From Thalassotalea marina (GTDB taxonomy: Bacteria; Pseudomonadota; Gammaproteobacteria; Enterobacterales; Alteromonadaceae), in NCBI RefSeq assembly GCF_014656435.1, contig NZ_BNCK01000001.1, positions 124,001 through 188,000 on the forward strand: a DNA stretch of 64,000 nucleotides, written 5' to 3'. Under the pieces are notes generated by a model. The model did no database searches and was not told where the DNA came from. It was given only the letters and a program-made list of their open reading frames with translations. Of the stretch, positions 54,642-63,688 are shown in pieces; positions within the stretch are counted from its first letter, which is position 1, and the number at the start of each line of letters is the position of its first letter. A program made the position numbers and the translations under genes.

Positions 54642-56066
54642 ATGACCGCATCTAGAGAACATTTTAGCTCAAGGTTAGGCTTTATCTTAGCAGCTGCTGG
54701 TTCAGCTGTTGGTATAGGTAACCTAGTGGGCTTTCCAGTAAACGCTGCTAAAAATGGCGGTGGCGCATTTTTATTAATGTACGCCTTGTTTGTATTTTTC
54801 ATTTGTTTACCTGTGATGATTGCTGAAATGGCAGTGGGTAGAAAAACCCAAAAAGAGCCTGTAGGGGCTTATAAGTCATTAAGCGGAGACAGCAAGTTTT
54901 GGGGGGCTGCTGGCTTTCTTGGAGTATTAACACCATTTATGATCGCGGTATTTTATATGGTGATCACCGTTTGGATTTTTGGTTATATCGTCATGATACT
55001 CACTGGAAACCTTGATGCTTTAACCCAACCAGATTATTTCACCAACTTTGTAAAAGACGGTTACTTATTTGGTTATTTAGTCGCTGTTGCCATCATTGTA
55101 AATATTATTCTTGTTGCAGGCGTCAAAGACGGTATTGAACGAGCGGCTAAAATATTAATGCCAGCGTTACTAGTCATGTTATTGATGATGGTGGTATTTG
55201 TATTGACCTTAGACAATGCTTTTGCCGGCGTTAAGTTCTTCTTAATTCCAGATGTCAGTAAAATTACGCCAAGTGTGGTCAATAGTGCACTTTCTCAAGC
55301 CTTTTTCTCTTTATCATTAGGTATGGGTATTTTGATTACCTATGGTTCTTATATCACGCGTAAAACTGATATTGCAGGGTCAGCCAAGTTAGTTGCACTA
55401 ACAGATACTGCAGTTGCATTTACTGCGGGCTTAATGATTCTGCCAGCGATATTTTCATTTGATCCCAATGTAAACCCGGATGAGCTAAGCAACAGTGGTG
55501 TATCACTAATTTTCGTTTTACTACCTAAGATCTTCTTTGCCTTAGAGAGTAGTATTGGCTATGCAGGTGCTAGTGCCATTGCTGTGTTTTTCTTTACCTT
55601 AGTATTTTTTGCAGCAATTACTTCACTAGTATCAATTATTGAAGTACCGGTATCTTACCTTGTGACTGAAAAATCACATTCGCGTAAAAAGGCGCTACTG
55701 ACGCTGTTAATGACCGCAGGTGTATTAACGGTTTTTGCTCTTGTGTCTTATGGTATGGTTGACTTTTTCAGTAATTTCACTAGTTATGCGGGGCAAACTA
55801 AGCCGTTTTTTGATGTGGTTGTTGATGTGTTTTACGACACAATTTTACCGCTAAATGGTTTCTTACTTTGTATATTTGTTAGTTATAGATGGAAGAAACA
55901 TCAGTTATCAAAAGAGCTTAGTGAAGGTAATGAAAGCTACGCAGGTTCAATGATGGAAAAATACATTAACTTCTCATTAAGTACTTTTGTACCTGCTATT
56001 GTACTGTTCATTTTTATTAATACCGTTGCGACTAAATTCTTTGGTCAAAGTTTATTTGGCTTTTAA
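54642..56066 (+). CDS. Sodium-dependent transporter of the NSS/SNF family
   Basis: 474 residues with about 11-12 membrane helices. The N-terminal helix 1 signature SRLGFILAAAGSAVGIGNLVGFP, broken by glycine, is the sodium- and substrate-binding segment of neurotransmitter:sodium symporters; FSLSLGMGILITYGSY is the conserved helix 6 equivalent. Imports an amino acid or similar small amine with sodium; the substrate is not predictable. Length is normal for bacterial members. Monocistronic, with a strong terminator. Confidence 0.92.
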   Translation: MTASREHFSSRLGFILAAAGSAVGIGNLVGFPVNAAKNGGGAFLLMYALFVFFICLPVMIAEMAVGRKTQKEPVGAYKSLSGDSKFWGAAGFLGVLTPFMIAVFYMVITVWIFGYIVMILTGNLDALTQPDYFTNFVKDGYLFGYLVAVAIIVNIILVAGVKDGIERAAKILMPALLVMLLMMVVFVLTLDNAFAGVKFFLIPDVSKITPSVVNSALSQAFFSLSLGMGILITYGSYITRKTDIAGSAKLVALTDTAVAFTAGLMILPAIFSFDPNVNPDELSNSGVSLIFVLLPKIFFALESSIGYAGASAIAVFFFTLVFFAAITSLVSIIEVPVSYLVTEKSHSRKKALLTLLMTAGVLTVFALVSYGMVDFFSNFTSYAGQTKPFFDVVVDVFYDTILPLNGFLLCIFVSYRWKKHQLSKELSEGNESYAGSMMEKYINFSLSTFVPAIVLFIFINTVATKFFGQSLFGF

Positions 56067-56087
56067 TACCGTAACCGAGTAATGCCT

Positions 56088-56117
56088 AAAGGCCGTGTTA
56101 TAAATAACACGGCCTTT
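56088..56117 (+). terminator. Rho-independent terminator after the symporter gene
   Basis: AAAGGCCGTGTTAT (56088-56101) and ATAACACGGCCTTT (56104-56117): a perfect 14-bp repeat around a two-base centre, ending in TTT. Confidence 0.88.
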
Positions 56118-56137
56118 GTGTTTTAGGAGTTTCTTAC

Positions 56138-57040
56138 ATGCTGTTAAACCAGTTAAGTGCAAATATTAAAAATGCTGTTGATGATAACTGTTTTAGGTTG
56201 TTTCACGGCCGTGGCCATGCTTTTGAAGGGCTTGAACACGTTAATATCGATTGGTATGCCCCTGTAGTGGTCGTAACCTTGTATAAGGAAGATACCACAT
56301 CACTACTAGCAGATATTCAACAGTTTATTATTCAACACTTGCCTTTATGTCGTTCAATTCAGGTACAACACAGATACCAGTCGTTGGCGCCATTTACACT
56401 GTTGTGGGGCGAAGAAATTTTCTCTACCGTTTGTCAAGAAAATGGTCTTAAGTATCATATTGAATTGGGTAAATCACAAAATACAGGCCTGTTTTTGGAT
56501 ATGGCAAATGGTCGGCAGTGGGTTAAAGAAAATGCTGAGCATAAAACTGTTTTAAACCTTTTTGCTTATACGTGCGCTTTTTCTGTTGCGGCAATTGCTG
56601 GTAAGGCAGATAAAGTTGTTAATATTGATATGGCCAAAAACACGTTGACCAAAGGAAGGGAAAATCATCGATTAAATGCTCATGATTTGAAAAAAGTGCA
56701 CTTTGAAGGCGTTGATATTTTTAAGTCTTATAATCGCTTAAAAAAACATGGCCCTTATCAGCTACTCATATGTGATCCACCTTCATTTCAAAAAGGCAGC
56801 GTTAACATCGAGCGAGATTATAAAAAAATCATTAGCCGTTTACCTCAATGGCTAGATCAGCAGGCGGATGTGTTACTTTGCTTAAATTCTCCTGATTTAG
56901 ATGAAGAATTTTTATTGGCAGAAGTTGCCCGTGAATGCCCGAATTGCCAATTTCAATACAAAATTGACAATCCCGAAGTGTTTGTTGAAGCTGTAAAAGG
57001 AAAAGGCTTAAAAGCTCTGTATTTCAGATACAAGGCTTAA
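56138..57040 (+). CDS. Class I SAM-dependent methyltransferase (RlmI-like)
   Basis: 300 residues. Motif I is VLNLFAYTCAFSVAAIAGKA, preceded by NTGLFLDMANGRQW, and the catalytic motif IV is LLICDPPSFQKGSVNIERDY. These match the COG1092 group, which includes 23S rRNA m5C methyltransferase RlmI. The usual N-terminal PUA domain is absent or very diverged, so an RNA target is probable but the position is unknown. Its end overlaps the convergent LysE gene by four bases. Confidence 0.85.
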   Translation: MLLNQLSANIKNAVDDNCFRLFHGRGHAFEGLEHVNIDWYAPVVVVTLYKEDTTSLLADIQQFIIQHLPLCRSIQVQHRYQSLAPFTLLWGEEIFSTVCQENGLKYHIELGKSQNTGLFLDMANGRQWVKENAEHKTVLNLFAYTCAFSVAAIAGKADKVVNIDMAKNTLTKGRENHRLNAHDLKKVHFEGVDIFKSYNRLKKHGPYQLLICDPPSFQKGSVNIERDYKKIISRLPQWLDQQADVLLCLNSPDLDEEFLLAEVARECPNCQFQYKIDNPEVFVEAVKGKGLKALYFRYKA

Positions 57041-57660
57041 TTCACCACAACCCGTGTTGCGAGTAAAATTAAAAATGTGCCAGTGATCCTGTCGATGATA
57101 TGGCTGTTTTGTTTGAGCTTTTTAAGCACGGGCCCTCTTGAAAATAAAAAGGCAACAATGACGTACCATAAAGTGTCGATAATACCAACGGTTGCCACCA
57201 TAACCACCTTTTCCTGAACACTTGCATTGGCACTAACAAATTGACTAAACAAGGCTAAAAAGAAAATCGCAAGTTTTGGGTTTAAAAAGGCAATTAAAAA
57301 ACCGTCTCGCCAACCATTAATTTTTTGCTGTGTGTTTTGCTTTTCGCTTGTGGTATCGTCAACTTCAATTGACTGTTTTTTACTGAATAGCGATTTAATG
57401 CCGAGATAAAGTAAAAAAGCTGCACCTGCATATTTGATGATTGAAAATAGTAATGGTGATTGCACAATAATAACAGCGATACCTAACGTCGTTAACGCGG
57501 CATAAAGCGCTACACCTGCTCCATGGCTTATTGCTGTGGCATATCCTTGTTTAGCACCTCCAAATAGTGTGTTTTTAACAACAACAGCTAAGCTTGGCCC
57601 TGGTGACAAAGCCCCCATAATGCAAATCGCTACTAGCGATAACCACAAATGTATTTCCAT
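57037..57660 (-). CDS. LysE family amino-acid exporter
   Basis: 207 residues with six membrane helices. The N-terminal GALSPGPSLAVVVKNTLFGG and YAGAAFLLYLGIKSL are the family signatures, and GFLIAFLNPKLAIFFLALFSQF marks the fourth helix. Members export lysine, threonine, homoserine lactones or similar amino acids. Six bases downstream of the periplasmic DNA ligase gene on the same strand. Confidence 0.9.
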   Translation of the reverse strand: MEIHLWLSLVAICIMGALSPGPSLAVVVKNTLFGGAKQGYATAISHGAGVALYAALTTLGIAVIIVQSPLLFSIIKYAGAAFLLYLGIKSLFSKKQSIEVDDTTSEKQNTQQKINGWRDGFLIAFLNPKLAIFFLALFSQFVSANASVQEKVVMVATVGIIDTLWYVIVAFLFSRGPVLKKLKQNSHIIDRITGTFLILLATRVVVN

Positions 57661-57666
57661 CGTAAT

Positions 57667-58503
57667 TTACTCTGTTTGTCTGATACGTAGGTAACTAGCA
57701 AATTTAGGGATGCCCCTATCAGTTTTTCCAATATACCGATAAGTCACTATGCTGCCAACAGGCGGTGGGTTATTTCTTTCATGGTCACTAAAACCAGTAC
57801 CAATTTTAAATTGTTGCCCATCGGGCAGTTGGACTAATATCGCGCCCATTTTACCCGTATATTTGCCTTTACCTGCAATATGTTTGACTACTTGTGCCTC
57901 TGCATCAAAATACTGTTTATATTTCATCAGCTTTGCGTTGCGGCCGTTCTGATAATAAGCGTCTTGGTGATGTAACATTAGGCCTTCTGCGCCATTGGTT
58001 ACTATCTGCTGAAGCAGGGCATTAAGCTGCCTTATATTGCCGACACGGCTTTGAGGGATTGCAATTAAAGTAGGTGAATCAATTTGCTGTATAAGCTTGT
58101 TGTATTTGTTAAACCTTTGCTCAAATCTATCTTGCTCGGCTGGTAAATCAAAAACATGGAACCTTATGTTTTGCCAGCAATCTTGTTGATTTTTTGGCAA
58201 GCGACGTATACAAGAAACGATATTTTGAAAATCGCCGCGTTTACTCCAAAGTTCTCCGTCTAGAGGTGTTTCTGGCCATTTGGAAACAAACCATTGTGGT
58301 ACGTGAATTTTCTTGCCAGAGCGGGTTACCAGATTATTTCCATCCCAGTAGGCTCTAACACCATCAAGTTTTTCACTGACAAAATATTCAGTAATATTTT
58401 CTGGTGTTTGAAAGTTAATTCCTTTTTGTAAGCTAACCATGTTGGCGTTAGTCATTAAAGGAATAAATAAGCTGATTACAAGCCAGTTGTGAAGTGATTT
58501 CAT
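57667..58503 (-). CDS. Periplasmic ATP-dependent DNA ligase (LigE/LigA-type)
   Basis: 278 residues with a signal peptide ending near residue 20 (MTNA). Motif I is EKLDGVRAYW with the AMP-accepting lysine near residue 45; LDGELW is motif III, FHVFDLP motif IIIa, EGLMLHH motif IV and KLMKYKQY motif V. A short OB-fold completes it, the minimal form found in marine and naturally transforming gammaproteobacteria. It would seal nicked double-stranded DNA in the periplasm, possibly during DNA uptake; the role is inferred from the family. Confidence 0.9.
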   Translation of the reverse strand: MKSLHNWLVISLFIPLMTNANMVSLQKGINFQTPENITEYFVSEKLDGVRAYWDGNNLVTRSGKKIHVPQWFVSKWPETPLDGELWSKRGDFQNIVSCIRRLPKNQQDCWQNIRFHVFDLPAEQDRFEQRFNKYNKLIQQIDSPTLIAIPQSRVGNIRQLNALLQQIVTNGAEGLMLHHQDAYYQNGRNAKLMKYKQYFDAEAQVVKHIAGKGKYTGKMGAILVQLPDGQQFKIGTGFSDHERNNPPPVGSIVTYRYIGKTDRGIPKFASYLRIRQTE

Positions 58504-58709
58504 CGGGAACGTCCTTGTTCAAGAAGATGAGAGTGTTTAATGAATTTTGTCTTTTTACCTGCTTACTCGAATATACCCGATTAATTTTGTGGCGTTAACG
58601 AGAAACTTTAGTTGGGCTCAAGTATAGGAGAGTGTTGAATATTCGCTAGTTTTTTTGATGTAATGGTCTAGTATTAGTGATTCAATCATTTAACCAAAAG
58701 GATTTGGTC

Positions 58710-59195
58710 GTGAAAAAAATACTTTGTTGTGCCGTTTTTGTTAGCCTGGCTACGTCTGCGCATGCAACTCGGCCCGAGTGTCAATCACTTGCGGATAAAC
58801 TAGATAACATACAAGCTCAACAACGTTTAGGCTATGGTGCTGAAAAAGGCAAAAAACTTGCTGAACGAGAAAAGAAAGCACGAGAAAAGTGGTGGAATTG
58901 TCAAAATAAACGAACGAAAAACAAACGTAAAGTTAAAAAGAAAAAACAAGATACTCCTAGCCAAGCGTCAGAAAAAAGTAACTCATTATTATCTCACCCA
59001 ACAGGCCCTTTAACTAATACAATAAGAATTTCCAGTAAGTATAAAGGCAGGAAACAGCAAATGTGGTTGGATTATTATCAACAACCAGAGCAATGTGAAA
59101 AACCTAAACGACTAAATATATTTGCCTTTTGCATGGAAGATAGGCAAAAGCAACAGCAAGAATTTGAACAAGAACTACTGGCAAACAAAGAGTAA
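58710..59195 (+). CDS. Small secreted basic protein of unknown function
   Basis: 161 residues from GTG 58710, chosen because AAAGGA sits seven bases upstream and a signal peptide then begins directly (to ATSAHA, residue 19). The mature part is strongly basic, with lysine/arginine-rich segments at about 40-80 (GKKLAEREKKAREKWW) and four cysteines (PECQ, WNCQ, EQCE, AFCM) that could form two disulfides. No family recognised. Confidence 0.65.
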   Translation: MKKILCCAVFVSLATSAHATRPECQSLADKLDNIQAQQRLGYGAEKGKKLAEREKKAREKWWNCQNKRTKNKRKVKKKKQDTPSQASEKSNSLLSHPTGPLTNTIRISSKYKGRKQQMWLDYYQQPEQCEKPKRLNIFAFCMEDRQKQQQEFEQELLANKE

Positions 59196-59338
59196 AATCT
59201 GGCGAAATTTACACTTTAGTGACTAATCTAACTAACTTATAGATTGAGGTTTTATGATAAAGGTCTATTTATCAGTGAGTTATGTGTGTGGCGTGTAAGT
59301 TGCTGTTGATTATTCGTGTTCATTTTGGAGTAGTTATA

Positions 59339-59563
59339 GTGCATCAATTAAAAACAAGCGTGCAGATTGTATTAGGCTTTGTATTTTTAGCTATAGGTTT
59401 AGTATTTATCTTGTTACCAGGGCCTGCGGTTATATTTATTCCTCTGGGGTTAGCCTTGTTGAGTTTACATTTTTCTTGGGCGAAGAAGTGGTTGAAACAA
59501 AGCCAATATTGGATGAGGCAAAGTGCACAACGCGTGGACGCTTGGTTATTGAAACGAAAATAA
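59339..59563 (+). CDS. Small membrane protein of the PGPGW family
   Basis: 74 residues from GTG 59339, with GGAG eight bases upstream. Two membrane helices flank the conserved turn LPGPAVIFIPLGLALLS, the signature of putative transmembrane protein family PGPGW. A basic, tryptophan-containing C-terminal tail follows. Function unknown. A strong terminator overlaps its stop codon. Confidence 0.75.
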   Translation: MHQLKTSVQIVLGFVFLAIGLVFILLPGPAVIFIPLGLALLSLHFSWAKKWLKQSQYWMRQSAQRVDAWLLKRK

Positions 59564-59590
59564 AATAAAGCGACGAATGTCGCTTTATTT
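59563..59590. terminator. Bidirectional rho-independent terminator
   Basis: AAATAAAGCGAC (59563-59574), loop GAAT, GTCGCTTTATTT (59579-59590): a perfect 12-bp stem with A- and T-rich ends, between convergent genes. Confidence 0.88.
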
Positions 59591-59615
59591 ATGAGCTAAC
59601 ATGTATAACCGCTAT

Positions 59616-60326
59616 TTACGCAGCAAAGTAATTGGCTTTTTTATCGATGTAACCTTGTACTACATCGTCCATCACAGCTTGTTCAAATGGGCGTAAACCA
59701 CTTAAGATCATGTGCTTTTTACCATGACCAATTTGTTTGCCCGCTGAATATAAATTGAAAATTAAATCTGCAACGCCTCGTTTTCCATCTAAGGAAAGTT
59801 TAGATTCTGCAAGCTCTAATGTAAGTTCAGAAAACTCAACAGTGTCTAAGTCGATGCTCATGCTTTCATACATAACCATAGGGCGTGTAGGATTGATCAT
59901 TACCTGATTGTCGGCCATTAGGGATACAAGAATATGAGGAAAGGTTTGACCTGAAAACTCAACATATGCCGTGATTAAAGCATTAATTGCCTGTGCATCC
60001 TTTGTTGTTTCTCCTGATGCAGCAACTGATAAATACTCTTTACCATTATCATCACAAATTGCTGAGGTACTCGTAATGCTTTTTGGAAAATTAAGTGCAA
60101 TACCATCTGTTACCATGCCTGAAAAAGTAAAAGACATGTATTGAGAAAGCCCAGAGTTCTCCAACGTTAAGGCAAATAACAAATCGCCCGGCACACAAAA
60201 GCGCTTAGCATCAATATCGTGTAATGGGTTAAAGTCGTCGGCGACATTTTTGGCAAAATCACTCGCTTGTTGGCGGGTAAAACTTATTTTGTCATTGTCG
60301 GTTAGGCAATAATTTTCTAAAAACAT
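59616..60326 (-). CDS. DUF3581 family protein
   Basis: 236 residues from ATG 60326; a TTG at 60350 lengthens it by eight codons but family members begin MFL-like. The conserved FTRQQASDFAKNVADDFNPLHD, resembling a hotdog/MaoC-type motif, and FCVPGDLLFALTL are the family landmarks. No signal peptide. The DUF3581 family is common in gammaproteobacteria and has no established function; an acyl-CoA-related role is only a possibility. Confidence 0.82.
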   Translation of the reverse strand: MFLENYCLTDNDKISFTRQQASDFAKNVADDFNPLHDIDAKRFCVPGDLLFALTLENSGLSQYMSFTFSGMVTDGIALNFPKSITSTSAICDDNGKEYLSVAASGETTKDAQAINALITAYVEFSGQTFPHILVSLMADNQVMINPTRPMVMYESMSIDLDTVEFSELTLELAESKLSLDGKRGVADLIFNLYSAGKQIGHGKKHMILSGLRPFEQAVMDDVVQGYIDKKANYFAA

Positions 60327-60444
60327 GTTGGCTACTTCATTGCTTGTCAAAAAAAACGACGCATTCTACCAGCAGATTGACGAAAAATCGAAAATTTATT
60401 AGCAGTTACTAACAAAGCAGACCAGTCTGGATGGGTACTTCAGC

Positions 60445-60723
60445 TTACAGTTGTGTTTTTATATAGGAGTTGACAAGCTGTTCTTTCTTCGTTTTTGATA
60501 GCTTTCTTATTTGATATTCACGCTGACAGGCTTGTTGTCTTGTGTTAGCTGGCTCTGCATATGCCAAGGTAACAGGGCGGCGCACACGTGTATACTTAGC
60601 ACCTTTTACATTACAGGTGTTATGCTCTAGCAATCGTCTTGAAATATCTGTGGTTACACCTGCATATAAACTATTATCTGCACATCTTAGTAAATATATG
60701 AACCAAGGCTTATCTGCATTCAT
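60445..60723 (-). CDS. GIY-YIG nuclease domain protein (UPF0213/YhbQ-like)
   Basis: 92 residues, essentially a single GIY-YIG domain: FIYLLRCADNSLYAGVTTD provides the YLL...YAG motif, RRLLEHN the conserved arginine, and GAKYTRVRRPVTLAY and ACQREYQIRKLSK the rest of the fold with the catalytic glutamate. Relatives such as YhbQ cut branched or damaged DNA. Stand-alone gene. Confidence 0.88.
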   Translation of the reverse strand: MNADKPWFIYLLRCADNSLYAGVTTDISRRLLEHNTCNVKGAKYTRVRRPVTLAYAEPANTRQQACQREYQIRKLSKTKKEQLVNSYIKTQL

Positions 60724-60891
60724 GTAACTTTCTCTTAAGGCATTTGTTACTCGACGTTATACTAATGCTGATTATATAAAAGCTTAGTATGTTAAATCTA
60801 GGTAATAAGCGAGCCTGAGACGTATTGGGGCAAATACTCATCAGGTGAGGCACCATCAAAATATAAAATATTCATAAAATTGGCTATAAAT

Positions 60892-61719
60892 ATGCAAATA
60901 GAAACTGGACCATTGAAAAAAATGGTAAGCGAATTAGCGCAAGGGCAGGTGAGCTACGGGTTGCCTGTAGGCGAGCAGGTTATCCCAATGAACGAATTGA
61001 TTGGGCAACATGTGACACTAAATTATCATGAACATATCAGTTGCCAGCATTGTGGTAGAAAAACGAAAAAAAGCTATTCACAAGGGTTTTGTTTTCCATG
61101 TATGCAAAAGCTGGCGCAATCTGACATGTGCATCATGAAACCGGAAACCTGTCATTTCCATTTAGGAACTTGTAGAGAGCCTGAATGGGGTGAACAACAT
61201 TGTTTTATCCCTCATATTGTATATTTGGCGAATACATCTGGTTTAAAGGTAGGCATTACCCGTAAAACGCAAATACCAACTCGTTGGATAGATCAGGGGG
61301 CTACGCAGGCGCTCCCCATCTTTGAAGTGGATACTCGCTTGCAATCGGGCTTGGTTGAAATTGAGCTAGCAAAATTAATTGCGGATAAAACCAACTGGCG
61401 TGCTATGTTAAAGGGAGACAATAAAGAGCTTGATTTACTTGATGAAAAACAAAGGTTGATGCCGTTAATTTCTGACGCCTTAGCTGATATTAAATTAAAA
61501 TATGGTGAGTCTGCGGTTAAAGAGCTTGATCAACCAGTAGTTGAATTAACTTACCCTGTTGAGCAATACCCAAGTAAAGTTTCGTCTTTTAATTTTGATA
61601 AATCGCCAATAGTCGCTGGTGTATTGATGGGAATCAAAGGTCAGTACTTGATTTTCGATACAGGAGTCATCAATATACGAAAATTCACCTCTTATCATGT
61701 TGATGTAAAAGTAAGTTAA
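60892..61719 (+). CDS. DUF2797 family protein
   Basis: 275 residues from ATG 60892; a TTG four codons earlier is possible. A zinc-ribbon-like set of cysteines sits at about 48-70 (CQHCGRK, CFPCM), with more cysteine/histidine pairs after it (CHFHLGTC). IVYLANTSGLKVGITRKTQ and PTRWIDQGATQALPIFE are family landmarks and recall a GIY-YIG-like start, though nuclease activity is not shown. Function unknown. Confidence 0.8.
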   Translation: MQIETGPLKKMVSELAQGQVSYGLPVGEQVIPMNELIGQHVTLNYHEHISCQHCGRKTKKSYSQGFCFPCMQKLAQSDMCIMKPETCHFHLGTCREPEWGEQHCFIPHIVYLANTSGLKVGITRKTQIPTRWIDQGATQALPIFEVDTRLQSGLVEIELAKLIADKTNWRAMLKGDNKELDLLDEKQRLMPLISDALADIKLKYGESAVKELDQPVVELTYPVEQYPSKVSSFNFDKSPIVAGVLMGIKGQYLIFDTGVINIRKFTSYHVDVKVS

Positions 61720-61868
61720 TATAAGGCAGTGGTTAAAATTGTGTCTATACTGATGGAATAGATTTGCTATAAGTATATATATGAGACTTCATTATTTTGG
61801 GAGTATAAATTAGTGAATATGCCAACCTGTGTTAACTCTATTGATATTTTTATTTTGGAGTAACCTGT

Positions 61869-62711
61869 ATGGATGCAATTGAATACGCTGAAAAAGCCAG
61901 CGAGATTTTTGTATTGTCGGATTCGTTCATTCGAATAAAAGAATTGATCGATGATGAAGCTTCAACCATTGATGATATCGCTGATGTTATCCTATTGGAT
62001 CCCGCTTTATCCGGAACAATATTAAAACTTGCCAATAGCTCATTTTTTAATTATCCCGGTAAAATTGACACCATTTCAAAGGCGGTACTCGTACTAGGTA
62101 TTACCGAAGTCTATAACCTAGTTATTGCATACTTTACTACTAAAGCATTTAAGTCCATTAGTGCGCCTGCAGAATTTCTAGAAGTCTTTTGGGAAAAAAG
62201 CGTTGATTGTGCACTAATCATTAAATATTTAGGGTTCAAATTAAAAGTGGCCAACGCTGAGCGACTTTTCATTTTGGGGTTGTTGCATAACTTAGGTGAG
62301 CTGGTAGTACAACAGTTTGAACCGGAAAAAGTAACTCAACTTAATGAGCACAATGACAAATCATTACCATGGGCATTGCAGAAAGAAACCTTTGGTTTTA
62401 CTTTTGCTGATTGCACTGGAGAGTTGTTAAAGCAATGGCAATTACCTTTCAGTTTGATAGAGCCTGTGCGTTATCAAAATGAAGAAAACTTTGAACACTG
62501 TACCGATGAAACAAAGCTACTATATGTTGCTAAGCGTATTATGTTGTCTAATCACCACAGTCATTTTAACGTTGAAGACTTAGCTGACGAAGCCAAACTG
62601 CAAGAGCTACAAATAGACACTCAAATGATCAAAGCGGTAAACGAGTTTTGCGATCTTGAACGATTAGCAATTTTAGCTATTTTAAGTCCTGGTGCTGTCA
62701 CCATTTATTAG
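61869..62711 (+). CDS. HDOD domain protein, second copy
   Basis: 280 residues, the same length as the HDOD protein at 49298 and similar along its length (LDPALSGTILKLANSSFF, IDTISKAVLVLGITEVYNLV, RLFILGLLHNLGELVVQQ, LPWALQKETFGFTFADCTGELLKQW). The HD pair is replaced by HN. TTTTGGAG precedes the ATG. Probably a signalling scaffold; partner unknown. It lies about 12 kb from its paralogue, with the island in between. Confidence 0.85.
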   Translation: MDAIEYAEKASEIFVLSDSFIRIKELIDDEASTIDDIADVILLDPALSGTILKLANSSFFNYPGKIDTISKAVLVLGITEVYNLVIAYFTTKAFKSISAPAEFLEVFWEKSVDCALIIKYLGFKLKVANAERLFILGLLHNLGELVVQQFEPEKVTQLNEHNDKSLPWALQKETFGFTFADCTGELLKQWQLPFSLIEPVRYQNEENFEHCTDETKLLYVAKRIMLSNHHSHFNVEDLADEAKLQELQIDTQMIKAVNEFCDLERLAILAILSPGAVTIY

Positions 62712-62730
62712 TTTATTGTTAACCGTAAAA

Positions 62731-62768
62731 AGAGCCTGTTCGCTATAGAAGCTGAACAGGCTTTTTTA
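62731..62768. terminator. Rho-independent terminator between convergent genes
   Basis: AGCCTGTTC (62733-62741) pairs with GAACAGGCT (62754-62762), followed by a run of T. It separates the second HDOD gene from the convergent channel gene. Confidence 0.85.
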
Positions 62769-62779
62769 TTTCTCTTGCT

Positions 62780-63481
62780 TTAGTCGTCTTGATCTTGCAT
62801 ATAGCGATCTCTAAATCTCTGCGCATGTTTGTTGCTGATAGCTGAAATTCTTGAGCCCACCATACTTGCTACTAATATCGCCAGATAAAACTGCCCACAT
62901 ACTGCTTGAAAATAAACAAAAAACTGACTTAACGGCAACGTTGGTGCGATGTCACCAAAGCCCAATGTGGTAAGAGTCACAAAAGAGAAATAAACAAATG
63001 TTGGAAACAATTCAAACCAGTGCTCAGATGACTTTAAGCCTTTAAAAGAGCCAGGAATATTGAGTTCAATTAAGGTGTAGATAAGCGCCCAAATAAGCCC
63101 TAGCAATAAGTACAAACAAATCGCCCCTAGAATCTTATTGCTATCCACCTTGCCAGCTAGCATGACTAACTTGGTTGTTTGAATGGCGGTAAAAATAAAA
63201 AACACCAGTAACAATAATAAATGTGCATATTCTAAATTGACGTTATCAAGCCAATACCCACCCAAGGAAGTTAAAACGATAGCGACAGGAAATATAAAGG
63301 CTTTACGTAAAAACAGCTTTTCGTTTTTAGCTCCCCAAACGATTGATAATAAGGTAATGACGGTTGTTGATTGAACTAGCCGCTGTGCAGAGGGATCAAA
63401 AAACTGTTGAGCGAGTGCAGTGCTCAATAACAAAGTGGTTAAGGCAATCGTTAAATATATAAAATTATCTTTTGTTGTCAT
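62780..63481 (-). CDS. Two-pore-domain-type potassium channel protein
   Basis: 233 residues from ATG 63481; the frame is open to 63613 but the extra part has no convincing start. About six hydrophobic helices, the last two flanking the selectivity filter TLTTLGFGDIAP (TxGFGD), the hallmark of potassium channels. The short C-terminal tail has no RCK/TrkA domain. It should conduct potassium across the inner membrane; gating is unknown. Confidence 0.88.
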   Translation of the reverse strand: MTTKDNFIYLTIALTTLLLSTALAQQFFDPSAQRLVQSTTVITLLSIVWGAKNEKLFLRKAFIFPVAIVLTSLGGYWLDNVNLEYAHLLLLLVFFIFTAIQTTKLVMLAGKVDSNKILGAICLYLLLGLIWALIYTLIELNIPGSFKGLKSSEHWFELFPTFVYFSFVTLTTLGFGDIAPTLPLSQFFVYFQAVCGQFYLAILVASMVGSRISAISNKHAQRFRDRYMQDQDD

Positions 63482-63688
63482 ATCTTGCTCTGCTAACAAT
63501 GGCAATCTACATATCATTAATACAAAGAATTGCACCAAAAGTTTCACCTGCTCAAAAACTATGCACTGTCTTGGTGCGCTTCTATGGCAAGTATTATCAT
63601 TAATATTAAACAAGATATTGTAAATATTAAACTTTTATTGTTTGGCATAGCCATTGAATATTCATTGAAAAATGATAATTAGGGGTAA

